This document shows positions 13,884 to 19,394 of a stretch of 21,085 nt of DNA, piece after piece; the stretch's first letter is position 1, and the number at the start of each line of letters is the position of its first letter. Origin of the DNA: a virus; the IMG/VR virus record IMGVR_UViG_3300021962_000773, positions 1 to 21,085 of that record; one strand, written 5' to 3'. The position numbers were made by a program, and so were the translations under genes. The notes under the pieces are model-generated. The model made no database searches. It saw nothing but the letters and a program-made list of their open reading frames with translations, and was not told where the DNA came from.

Positions 13884-14091
13884 TTTATTAAGTAAAATTA
13901 GAGAGATGGAAGAGGATGGAACACTTCCAGTTTTTGATCCAACTAATGTATCGCATGTTCTCAATCGAGCAAGTGATTTAGGGGTAAAATCGATGGTCTT
14001 ATATTCTGCTATGGATATTATCAGAGATCAACCCCAGTTAACAAATGAAGACGCAATCTTAAAAGCAGCAGATTTGTGGAAAGTACTATAA
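13876..14091 (+). CDS. small hypothetical protein, 71 aa
   Basis: I choose the ATG at 13876, which overlaps the previous stop by 8 nt, over an upstream in-frame ATG at 13846 that would overlap by 38 nt and add a stretch MIIHTLKILI that looks like out-of-frame sequence. The protein begins MSSLLSKIREMEEDGTLP and is mostly helical (VSHVLNRASDLGVKSMVLYSAMDII, then NEDAILKAADLWKVL). No family recognised. It is the last gene of the late-type run before the accessory region. Confidence 0.75.
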   Translation: MSSLLSKIREMEEDGTLPVFDPTNVSHVLNRASDLGVKSMVLYSAMDIIRDQPQLTNEDAILKAADLWKVL

Positions 14092-14750
14092 AGAATGAAA
14101 TAACCCTGAATGAAACCAGGGAGCAGGCAATCGTTAGAATTTTAAATGCCTCTAATGCTAAAGTTGGCGTTGAGATTGGTGTATTTAAAGGCGGCTTTTC
14201 AAAAGCAATTCTTCAAGGCTGGGGAGGTAAACTCTATATGATTGACCCATGGCGACCATTGGGCGATGAGTACTTGGATTCATCCAATCATAAATTGCAC
14301 GCAACTGCATACAGCGATACAATGAATTCGATCAAAGGACTTGAAGATCGAGCAATTATGATCAGGGCCTTAAGCAATCAAGCAGTTGACCTGTTTGCAG
14401 ATAATTCGCTTGATTACGTATACATCGATGGCAATCACGCATACGACTGGGTTAAAGAAGATCTTGAATTGTGGTGGCCTAAACTAAAATCAGGCGGTCT
14501 TATGGCTGGACATGATTACCTCTTGATCAATTGGAATAATAATCCAACACTCGAAAATGGTAAAGACATACACGTGTATGCTGATGGTTATCAATGGAGC
14601 GTGAGCAATCAATTTTATGAAGACTCTGATATAAAATATGCTGGAGTTTTTGGAGTCAATCCAGCAGTTCATGAATTTGCGCAGAAATATAATTTGGATT
14701 ATGATCTAACGAACGAATGGACCTCAACCTTTTTAATCACTAAACCTTAA
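14076..14750 (+). CDS. class I SAM-dependent methyltransferase (Methyltransf_24-like)
   Basis: The 224-residue protein has the Rossmann methyltransferase layout: motif I VGVEIGVFKGGFS (about 30-42), an acidic residue after strand 2 in YMIDPW (D57), a strand-4 block SLDYVYIDGNHAYDWVKEDL (111-130), and KSGGLMAGHDY (138-148) ahead of strand 5. IDGNHxYxxVxxDLxxWWPxLxxGGxxxGHDY is typical of the Methyltransf_24 group, found among glycan- and antibiotic-modifying genes. Translation probably starts at GTG 14076, overlapping the previous gene by 16 nt, because no in-frame ATG precedes motif I. It lies 3 nt before an RmlC-like epimerase gene, suggesting a sugar-modification pair. Substrate unknown. 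Confidence 0.85.
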   Translation: MESTIKNEITLNETREQAIVRILNASNAKVGVEIGVFKGGFSKAILQGWGGKLYMIDPWRPLGDEYLDSSNHKLHATAYSDTMNSIKGLEDRAIMIRALSNQAVDLFADNSLDYVYIDGNHAYDWVKEDLELWWPKLKSGGLMAGHDYLLINWNNNPTLENGKDIHVYADGYQWSVSNQFYEDSDIKYAGVFGVNPAVHEFAQKYNLDYDLTNEWTSTFLITKP

Positions 14751-14753
14751 TAT

Positions 14754-15314
14754 ATGGAAGTTAATACATTTAAAATTGAAGGACTAATTGAATTTCAACC
14801 TAAGATTTTTACAGACAGCCGAGGCCAATTCATTGAAACCTTTAACGAGGAGTTGCTAGGATCACTCGGGTTTAATCATCACTTTAAACAAGATAATCAA
14901 TCTATCTCAAAGGCTGGGGTGTTTAGAGGGATCCATTTACAACTGGATCCACACGCTCAAGGCAAATTGGTTAGGGTTGCAAAGGGTTGCGCAATTGATT
15001 ATGCAGTGGATCTTAGACAAGGTTCACCCACCTTTGGCGAATGGCAGAGCGTAGAACTTACGGCAGAGAAGGGAAATCAATTCTGGGTGCCGGCTGGATT
15101 TGGCCATGCATTCCTTGCAATGGAGGACAATACAATCTTTTGTTATAAGTGCACTGAGGTATATGCCCCTAATCACCAGGTGAGCATCCGGTGGGACGAT
15201 AAAGATATTGCACTGGAACTACCAATCCAAAATGTGGATGTGTCTGAGAAGGACCAGAATGCTATATACTTAACTGAGTTTGTAAATCAATATCATTTAA
15301 CACATACAACCTAA
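14754..15314 (+). CDS. rfbC: dTDP-4-dehydrorhamnose 3,5-epimerase (RmlC/RfbC-like)
   Basis: RmlC converts dTDP-4-keto-6-deoxyglucose to dTDP-4-keto-rhamnose, step three of dTDP-L-rhamnose synthesis. The 186-residue length fits the family. Visible signatures are DSRGQFIETF (21-30), QDNQSISKAGVFRGIHLQ (46-63) with the catalytic-base His at 61, KLVRVAKGCAIDYAVDLRQGSPTFGEW (71-97) with the conserved Lys, FWVPAGFGHAF (110-120), and YKCTEVYAP (131-139) with the family's active-site Tyr. The start follows the methyltransferase stop after 3 nt. No rmlA, rmlB or rmlD is in this window, so it would need host intermediates or act as a related epimerase. It may serve phage or host glycan alteration. Confidence 0.9.
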   Translation: MEVNTFKIEGLIEFQPKIFTDSRGQFIETFNEELLGSLGFNHHFKQDNQSISKAGVFRGIHLQLDPHAQGKLVRVAKGCAIDYAVDLRQGSPTFGEWQSVELTAEKGNQFWVPAGFGHAFLAMEDNTIFCYKCTEVYAPNHQVSIRWDDKDIALELPIQNVDVSEKDQNAIYLTEFVNQYHLTHTT

Positions 15315-15445
15315 TGATACCAATTACAACAATCCCATTGAATATGGACAATCGAATGCTTCGAATTGGATTTGGCAAACACGATGGAATCTATTTCTTT
15401 CGTGTTGACTTGTGGTGGAAGGGCTATAGAATTGATTGGCTATGA
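15314..15445 (+). CDS. small aromatic-rich protein, 43 aa
   Basis: The ATG shares a base with the rfbC stop (TAATG at 15312-15316) and its TGA overlaps the next start (ATGA at 15442-15445), so it fits exactly between genes. The protein ends GIYFFRVDLWWKGYRIDWL. A similar ending, FGFYCVDVIWGKWGFSVSW, occurs in the 54-residue ORF at 19606, suggesting a small family of beta-hairpin proteins with an FxVDxxW core. Function unknown. Confidence 0.6.
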   Translation: MIPITTIPLNMDNRMLRIGFGKHDGIYFFRVDLWWKGYRIDWL

Positions 15446-15657
15446 CTGAATTTGTAGGATATATTGCAACTTTCTTGGTAATGTTATCATTTATGATGAA
15501 GGACGTTACCAGATTGAGGATCATCAACGCAATAGGATGTGCCGCTTGGGTATTGTATGGTGTTTTATTAGAGAGTAACCCAGTCGTTATTACAAACATT
15601 GGGATCTTATTGATCAATGCAACACACCTGTTCAAAACTTTTACGAAAAAAAGTTGA
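15442..15657 (+). CDS. small inner-membrane protein, YgjV/SemiSWEET-like
   Basis: The ATG at 15442 overlaps the preceding stop; a TTG at 15436 is a weaker alternative. The 71-residue protein has three predicted membrane helices: VGYIATFLVMLSFMM, LRIINAIGCAAWVLYGVLL, and VVITNIGILLINATHLFK. The order and the segment RLRIINAIGCAAWVLYG recall YgjV-type and SemiSWEET half-transporters, which have three helices and dimerise. The Pro-Gln motif typical of SWEETs is not present, so transport of sugar is not established. It follows a sugar epimerase gene, which makes the association suggestive. It is the last gene before the promoter at 15653-15695. Confidence 0.65.
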   Translation: MTEFVGYIATFLVMLSFMMKDVTRLRIINAIGCAAWVLYGVLLESNPVVITNIGILLINATHLFKTFTKKS

Positions 15658-15695
15658 GAATAATTTTTTAGTCTCGATTTTTTTGCTTATATTAG
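15653..15695 (+). promoter_or_regulatory. host-type promoter, cassette copy 1
   Basis: TATATTAG at 15688-15695 is preceded 17 nt upstream by TTTTTA (15665-15670) and, with 31 nt between, by GTTG (15653-15656). The same three elements at identical distances occur at 16164-16207 and 17077-17120. The box ends 25 nt before the ATG at 15721. The -35 element is weaker than in the other copies. Confidence 0.55.
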
Positions 15696-15720
15696 TACTA
15701 TAATTAAAAATAAACACAAC

Positions 15721-15927
15721 ATGGAAAAATTAATGGCTGCCTCTGGAGTTATAGCAATCGCTGCACTTGTTTCAATTATCGCCGCATGGCCAGTTCAACT
15801 TCTATGGAACGCATGCTTGGTACCAGCAGTCGAAGGTATTCATCTGATTGGATTTTGGCAAGCCCTAGGAATCACTGTACTATTTAACATTCTATTCAAA
15901 CAATCACATCGTTCAAAAAATGATTAA
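15721..15927 (+). CDS. small membrane protein, 68 aa
   Basis: Two predicted membrane segments: residues 5-33 (ASGVIAIAALVSIIAAWPVQLLW) and about 42-60 (LIGFWQALGITVLFNILF), ending in a basic tail QSHRSKND. The phrase LWN...FWQALG...LF is a pattern I have seen in small Bacteroidota and phage membrane proteins of unknown function. It is the first gene behind a TATATTAG promoter and overlaps the next gene by 8 nt (ATGATTAA), indicating co-translation. No role assigned. Confidence 0.8.
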   Translation: MEKLMAASGVIAIAALVSIIAAWPVQLLWNACLVPAVEGIHLIGFWQALGITVLFNILFKQSHRSKND

Positions 15928-16159
15928 TAAAGTTACTGAAATATTTCAAGCTTGGCGCATTTCATATAGCCCAAACGCAGATCAAGCAGATCTAGCAGCT
16001 GAGCGTATTCAAATCTGTAATGCTTGTGAATTTAAGCGTGATAATCCAATGATTCACTGTTCAGTATGTGGTTGCGCCCTTAAAAAGAAGATCTATTCAC
16101 CCGTTAAAGGAGCCTGTCCTAAAGGGTTTTGGCAAGAGGCTGAAGATAAATTTTTGTAA
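15920..16159 (+). CDS. zinc-ribbon protein, 79 aa
   Basis: Cysteines at 33, 36, 47, 50, 52 and 66 (ICNACEF, HCSVCGC, GACPKGFW) form a CxxC...CxxC(G)C pattern typical of a zinc ribbon. The N-terminal 30 residues are helical. The ending KIYSPVKGACPKGFW is a recurring feature in a family of short phage zinc-ribbon proteins that I recognise by shape but cannot name with certainty. The start overlaps the preceding membrane-protein gene by 8 nt. Nucleic-acid or protein binding is likely but unproven. Confidence 0.8.
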   Translation: MINKVTEIFQAWRISYSPNADQADLAAERIQICNACEFKRDNPMIHCSVCGCALKKKIYSPVKGACPKGFWQEAEDKFL

Positions 16160-16163
16160 AAAA

Positions 16164-16207
16164 GTTTGCCCAAAGTTTTACCACATCAAATTTATTTGTT
16201 ATATTAG
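16164..16207 (+). promoter_or_regulatory. host-type promoter, cassette copy 2
   Basis: GTTTG (16164-16168), 8 nt, TTTACC (16177-16182), 17 nt, TATATTAG (16200-16207). It is largely identical to the copy at 17077-17120, including TCAAATTT in the spacer. The box ends 20 nt before the ATG of the phosphatase gene at 16228. No terminator stem is retained here, unlike the 17077 copy. Confidence 0.65.
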
Positions 16208-16227
16208 CCTTATAAATTAAAGCAATT

Positions 16228-16680
16228 ATGAAAAAAGTAGTAATTTTTGATCTTGACGGCACATTGGCCATCATTGACAAGCGTAGACAAAAGGCCACTA
16301 AGCCCGATGGTAAGATGAACTGGCAAACTTTCTTTGCCCCAGAGAACATTCAATTAGACGAGCCAAATTGGCCAGTGATCGAGAGCTTCAAAGCAATGAA
16401 AGCTTCTGGATTTATTGTTGGCATCTTTAGCGGCCGCGATGATATCAGTCGCCAAGAAACTATGGATTGGTTAACCCAACATGACATTGACCCAGCATTC
16501 TTGCGCATGCGCCGAAATGGTAGCTTTGTGCCAGACGATAAGTTGAAAAAACTTTGGTTAGATGATTTGCTTGAAAATGGCAATGAGATCTTGTGCGTCT
16601 TTGATGACCGAGATAAAGTGGTAAAAATGTGGAGAGACAACGGTATCACCTGTATGCAAGTTAATTACGGAGATTTTTAA
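16228..16680 (+). CDS. polynucleotide 3'-phosphatase (HAD; T4 PseT C-terminal half)
   Basis: The protein corresponds to the phosphatase half of T4 polynucleotide kinase (PseT), which removes 3' phosphates from nicked RNA before ligation. HAD motif I is VVIFDLDGTLA with nucleophile D8 and acid D10; motif II is IFSGRDD (67-72); the distal motif is CVFDDRDKVVKMWRDNGITCMQV, ending NYGDF, which closely follows the T4 ending [27 protein letters not shown] in spacing and key residues. At 150 residues it is one domain with no kinase portion; a P-loop kinase gene begins 3 nt after its stop. So the T4 bifunctional enzyme is two proteins here, in reversed order. Confidence 0.88.
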   Translation: MKKVVIFDLDGTLAIIDKRRQKATKPDGKMNWQTFFAPENIQLDEPNWPVIESFKAMKASGFIVGIFSGRDDISRQETMDWLTQHDIDPAFLRMRRNGSFVPDDKLKKLWLDDLLENGNEILCVFDDRDKVVKMWRDNGITCMQVNYGDF

Positions 16681-16683
16681 GTT

Positions 16684-17073
16684 ATGAAAGAGTTATTTTT
16701 ATTGAGAGGCCTTCCAGGAAGTGGTAAGTCTACACTAGCAAAATCATTGGGTGGAGAGCATTATGAAGCCGATATGTATTTTACTAGAGGATTGGATAAT
16801 GTATATCAGTTTGATGCTTCTAAATTAAAAAACGCACATGAGTGGTGTAGAATGATTACCGAATCTTCAATGATGGATTCTAAAGAAAAAATTGTAGTCT
16901 CAAATACATTCACCCAAGAGTGGGAGATGGAAGCTTACTACGAATTAGCTGAAAAGTACGGTTACCGAGTCTATTCATTGATTGTTGAAAACCGTCACGA
17001 TGGAGTCAACGAACACGGAGTGCCGGCTGACAAGTTGGAAGCTATGCGCAACCGCTTTGAAATAAAGTTGTAG
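16684..17073 (+). CDS. P-loop polynucleotide-kinase-like protein (AAA_33 type)
   Basis: Walker A is LRGLPGSGKSTLAKSL (7-22). Further marks are the acidic EADMYF (28-33), a block KNAHEWCRMITESSM, the VVSNTFTQEWEMEAYYELAEKYGYRV stretch (about 71-96, strand 3 plus an arginine-free W-E-M helix start), and a lid EHGVPADKLEAMRNRFE (110-126). These are typical of the 5'-kinase family that includes T4 PseT's N-terminal half and NEDD4BP2-like kinases. Paired with the phosphatase 3 nt upstream, it would restore ends of cleaved tRNA or nicked nucleic acid. No RNA ligase is visible in this window. The gene ends just before a strong terminator. Confidence 0.82.
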   Translation: MKELFLLRGLPGSGKSTLAKSLGGEHYEADMYFTRGLDNVYQFDASKLKNAHEWCRMITESSMMDSKEKIVVSNTFTQEWEMEAYYELAEKYGYRVYSLIVENRHDGVNEHGVPADKLEAMRNRFEIKL

Positions 17074-17076
17074 AAA

Positions 17077-17120
17077 GTTTGGCCCGGATTTTACCGGGTC
17101 AAATTTTTGTTGTATATTAG
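17077..17120 (+). promoter_or_regulatory. host-type promoter, cassette copy 3, fused to terminator
   Basis: GTTTG (17077-17081), 8 nt, TTTACC (17090-17095), 17 nt, TATATTAG (17113-17120). TTTACC is formed by the loop and right arm of the terminator. The box ends 19 nt before the ATG at 17140. Confidence 0.65.
17078..17108 (+). terminator. intrinsic terminator after kinase gene
   Basis: TTTGGCCCGG (17078-17087) pairs with CCGGGTCAAA (17094-17103) over 10 bp with one G-T pair and a 6-nt loop ATTTTA, followed by TTTTT. It starts 4 nt after the stop. The same bases hold the -35 region of the next promoter. Confidence 0.85.
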
Positions 17121-17139
17121 CTAAGTAATCAAACAGACC

Positions 17140-17757
17140 ATGAAAGCAATCGACAATTTAGAGCTGATCAAGCCACTTCTCAACTTCGACAACGAAGGTG
17201 ACTTCTACATGCTGTACGTATTGAAGCGCAAGAAGGACCAACCTGAAGGCGAACGAGACAACCACCAATCGGTAAGAACCATCAAGTCGTATTGCATCAG
17301 TTCGATCGAGTACCTTGACAAGCGTTACGAAGAGATCAAAACCCTGTGTGAAGTGTTCAAAGCCCGAGCCTACATTCACGTTCAAAAGCAGAACCACAAT
17401 GACGTGGCCCTGGAGATGATCCCACAGATCGTGAAGCGAATTCAATCGGGTCAGATCAACCAGCAACACGTCTTTGATTCAGTGGTTGGTCAGTTGAAGA
17501 CCTATGAGAAGCGTTGGATCGTTGACATCGATACTCGCGGTGGCTTGTACTTGCTGAAGGCCAAACAGGTGATCGATGGGTGCCGGCCTGAAGGCAGCAA
17601 GATCGAGGCGGTCATCCCGACCAAGAACGGTTACCACTTGATCACCAGTCGATTTGACGTGATGGAGTTTAATCGATTGATGGCAGTTGAAGGTGAAGTG
17701 CCGGACATTCAGAAGAAAAACCCAACCATCCTTTACATCCCTGAAACTTTAATGTAA
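17140..17757 (+). CDS. hypothetical protein of a Bacteroidota/phage family, possibly primase-fold
   Basis: The 205-residue protein starts MKAIDNLELIKPLLNFDNEGDFYMLYVLKRKK. Later marks are FKARAYIHVQKQNH, a helix VALEMIPQIVKRIQSGQ, the strand WIVDIDTRGG (about 125-134), and AVIPTKNGYHLITSRFD (about 159-175), with a Pro-rich end NPTILYIPETLM. A hydrophobic strand ending DxD and later K-N-G-x-H-L-I recall archaeo-eukaryotic primase (PrimPol) folds, which use DxD and an sxH motif; this is a hint only. I recognise the overall pattern from Bacteroidota phages but know no function. Its G+C is clearly higher (near 50 percent over sampled lines) than its neighbours, with CTG, GTG and GAC codons, suggesting recent acquisition. 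It has its own promoter. Confidence 0.75.
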   Translation: MKAIDNLELIKPLLNFDNEGDFYMLYVLKRKKDQPEGERDNHQSVRTIKSYCISSIEYLDKRYEEIKTLCEVFKARAYIHVQKQNHNDVALEMIPQIVKRIQSGQINQQHVFDSVVGQLKTYEKRWIVDIDTRGGLYLLKAKQVIDGCRPEGSKIEAVIPTKNGYHLITSRFDVMEFNRLMAVEGEVPDIQKKNPTILYIPETLM

Positions 17758-17774
17758 AACATTGTATAATCTTT

Positions 17775-17791
17775 AAAACCAACGACAAATG
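17775..17791 (+). repeat. junction repeat AAAACCAACGACAAATG, likely relic of a lost paralog end
   Basis: The 17-nt sequence recurs at 18277-18293 and 18723-18739 with single-base changes. There it encodes the ending KTNEK* of one gene overlapping the next ATG. Here no gene ends, yet TTT-AAA-ACC-AAC-GAC-AAA-TGA would read FKTNDK*, so it looks like the leftover tail of a deleted copy. Confidence 0.6.
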
Positions 17792-18028
17792 AAACATACA
17801 GCAGTAGATTGGTTGTATAACAACCTAAAATCTCACTTTGAACACGATGGAGATTTATTGGAATGCGTGCAAATGTCAATGCAGCAAGCCAAAGAAATTG
17901 AGAAGGAGCAGATAATAAATGCTTATGAACAAGGTATTGAAGATGGCTATTGGCATCCAGAAAATGGATATACTAATCAATTTAAAGATGCAGAACAATA
18001 CTACAACGAAACCTTTAACACCAAATAG
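17789..18028 (+). CDS. MKQTAVEW-family small protein, copy 1
   Basis: The 79-residue protein starts MKHTAVDWLYNNLKSHF, has a central helix QQAKEIEKEQIINAYEQGIEDGY, and ends DAEQYYNETFNTK. Two paralogs follow at 18082 and 18291, sharing the MKxTAVxW start, the K-E-E-K-Q helix and the YYxETF end. I know this pattern from many small proteins of Bacteroidota phages and genomes, without assigned function. The leader is the conserved 17-nt junction repeat and no clear promoter of its own is visible, although ATTGTATAATC at 17761 is A/T-rich. A stretch of 26 nt at 17885-17910 is identical to 18363-18388. Confidence 0.8.
   Translation: MKHTAVDWLYNNLKSHFEHDGDLLECVQMSMQQAKEIEKEQIINAYEQGIEDGYWHPENGYTNQFKDAEQYYNETFNTK
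17885..17910 (+). repeat. 26-nt direct repeat shared by paralog copies 1 and 3 (also 18363-18388)
   Basis: The 26 bases starting CAAGCCAAAGAAATTGAG and ending in GGAGCA are identical at 18363-18388 while flanking codons differ. They encode (Q)AKEIEKEQ. The identity suggests recent duplication or gene conversion between copies 1 and 3. Confidence 0.75.
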
Positions 18029-18059
18029 TTGGTTGCCCAAACTCTCGTTCGTATATTTA
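18029..18059 (+). promoter_or_regulatory. host-type promoter TTGGTT-N17-TATATTTA
   Basis: TTGGTT (18029-18034) and TATATTTA (18052-18059) are separated by 17 nt in the gap between two paralogs. TTCGTATATTTA is shared with the promoter at 20429-20459. The box ends 22 nt before the ATG at 18082. Confidence 0.55.
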
Positions 18060-18081
18060 ATCAAATAAAGAATAAAGAGAA

Positions 18082-18294
18082 ATGAAACAGACTGCAGTAG
18101 AATGGTTTACAAACCAACTTGAAAAGCATTATGTTTTTCAAGACATCAGAAACACAACGGCATTCTTACACGCCAAAGAAATGGAGATGAAACAGATAAT
18201 GGATGCTTATGATGAGGGATGGTCTGATGGCTTTGATGACAAAGACCTTAACGATGACTACTACAATGAAACCTTTAAAACCAACGAGAAATGA
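18082..18294 (+). CDS. MKQTAVEW-family small protein, copy 2
   Basis: The 70-residue protein starts MKQTAVEWFTNQLEKHYVF, keeps the central KEMEMKQIMDAYDEGWSDGF helix and ends DDYYNETFKTNEK. It is more diverged from copy 1 than copy 3 is in the central helix at DNA level. Its stop overlaps the start of copy 3 (ATGA at 18291-18294) inside the 17-nt junction repeat. It has its own promoter in the 53-nt gap upstream. Function unknown. Confidence 0.8.
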   Translation: MKQTAVEWFTNQLEKHYVFQDIRNTTAFLHAKEMEMKQIMDAYDEGWSDGFDDKDLNDDYYNETFKTNEK

Positions 18295-18740
18295 AACAGA
18301 CAGCAGTAGAGTGGTTGATGGAGATAGACAAATCTCGTGCAATCACCATAGAAGAATGGCAACAAGCCAAAGAAATTGAGAAGGAGCAACACCGAAAAAC
18401 ATATCATCAAGGTCTTAATAGCAATTTCCAAGACTTTGAACAATACTACAGCGAAACCTTTAACACCGAAGAAATGACAAGAGAAGAAAAGCTAGAAACA
18501 ATAGTAAAGCTATTTGCAAAAATTATGTTTTATGGAGATTGGGAATGGGGAACTCCAAACGAAAGAGTCATAACTATGCTAATGCAAGAAGTTGGTATGT
18601 ACCCGTTTAAAGACGAAGATGATATGATTTCTAAAACCCCAGTAAACGACGAGTTGTATAAAAAGGCAATTAAGGAAATACCGTCCAGACAAGCTAAAGG
18701 ATGGGATGAAAGTATACCCGTTAAAACCAACGAAAAATGA
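18291..18740 (+). CDS. MKQTAVEW-family protein, copy 3, with extra C-terminal domain
   Basis: Residues 1-60 are a full family member (MKQTAVEWLMEIDKS, QQAKEIEKEQHRKTYHQG, FEQYYSETFNTEE). Residues 62-149 are an added domain starting MTREEKLETIVKLFAKIMFYGDWEW and ending ESIPVKTNEK. The added part begins with a Met (ATG 18474) and could once have been a separate gene, now joined in frame because the first unit ends TEE instead of a stop. The ending KTNEK* again overlaps the following ATG in the 17-nt junction repeat, so the extra domain was inserted before a conserved tail or acquired one by recombination. Confidence 0.8.
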   Translation: MKQTAVEWLMEIDKSRAITIEEWQQAKEIEKEQHRKTYHQGLNSNFQDFEQYYSETFNTEEMTREEKLETIVKLFAKIMFYGDWEWGTPNERVITMLMQEVGMYPFKDEDDMISKTPVNDELYKKAIKEIPSRQAKGWDESIPVKTNEK

Positions 18741-18856
18741 CCCACGAAGTACTCTACAACATACTTCGAAACACATTCCATTCTCAGTCTGGCTTATTCT
18801 TGAGTAAGGAACAATGTTACGAGGTTGCTGAGTTTATTTTAAATAAAGTAAAATGA
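18737..18856 (+). CDS. small hypothetical protein, 39 aa
   Basis: It fits exactly between neighbours: start overlaps the previous stop as ATGA (18737-18740) and stop overlaps the next start as ATGA (18853-18856). The protein MTHEVLYNILRNTFHSQSG then LFLSKEQCYEVAEFILNKVK is probably two helices. The double ATGA overlap argues that it is translated by re-initiation. No family recognised. Confidence 0.6.
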   Translation: MTHEVLYNILRNTFHSQSGLFLSKEQCYEVAEFILNKVK

Positions 18857-19050
18857 CACTACTTTACATTCTAATCTACATTATCGGATTTTTTGTAACT
18901 GCTTGGATTAAAGGACCGAAGGATGCTAGCGGTGAAGAAGATATAGCAGGTCAAGCATTCATTGCTTTAATATGGCCTATCCTAGCAGTATTTTTTATCC
19001 TAGTCTCACCAGTATTCATTGTAGAACAAATGAACAAATTGAGAAAATGA
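18853..19050 (+). CDS. small membrane protein, 65 aa
   Basis: Two predicted membrane segments: residues 2-18 (TLLYILIYIIGFFVTAW) and 35-57 (AFIALIWPILAVFFILVSPVFIV), joined by an acidic loop GPKDASGEEDIAG. The end EQMNKLRK is basic, so both termini may be cytoplasmic. Start and stop overlap the neighbouring genes as ATGA. Function unknown; a superinfection-exclusion or holin-like role is possible for such proteins but not shown. Confidence 0.75.
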   Translation: MTLLYILIYIIGFFVTAWIKGPKDASGEEDIAGQAFIALIWPILAVFFILVSPVFIVEQMNKLRK

Positions 19051-19394
19051 GCAAGCTAAAACAAACCAAAATCCCGTTAACATTAGAAGGTAATATTTTC
19101 CAGATTGCCCTTGAACAAAATGTAGTTGAAAACGAATTCAATTGGAAGCTGGTTCGTGAACATGACGGAAAGACCAATCAATCTAAGGAAATAATGTGGG
19201 TTGAGTGGAATGAAGAAGGTAGGTTTAAGGCAAGACACCCGCTTCCGGAAGTAGGTCTTTCCTTGATTATGTCTCCCTTCAACCAGTTTTTTACCTGGCA
19301 AACAACTCCTATTACAGAGGTGTTGGAAAAACAAGAATATTATCTTAAATTTAAGACTAAGAACTCAGTATACGAATTATGGAAGCTATCTTGA
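19047..19394 (+). CDS. hypothetical protein, 115 aa
   Basis: I choose ATG 19047, overlapping the preceding stop as ATGA, over an in-frame ATG at 18972 that would run through the membrane-protein gene. The protein starts MSKLKQTKIPLTLEGNIFQIALEQ and is beta-rich with many aromatics (FNWKLVREHDG, IMWVEWNEEG, FNQFFTWQTTPITEV, YYLKFKTKNSVYELWKLS). It overlaps the next gene by 16 nt. No family recognised. Confidence 0.75.
   Translation: MSKLKQTKIPLTLEGNIFQIALEQNVVENEFNWKLVREHDGKTNQSKEIMWVEWNEEGRFKARHPLPEVGLSLIMSPFNQFFTWQTTPITEVLEKQEYYLKFKTKNSVYELWKLS

Noticed and set aside
18972-19046. Longer start (18972) for the 115-residue gene
   Set aside because: It would overlap the membrane-protein gene by 79 nt; ATG 19047 gives the ATGA overlap seen at all neighbouring junctions.
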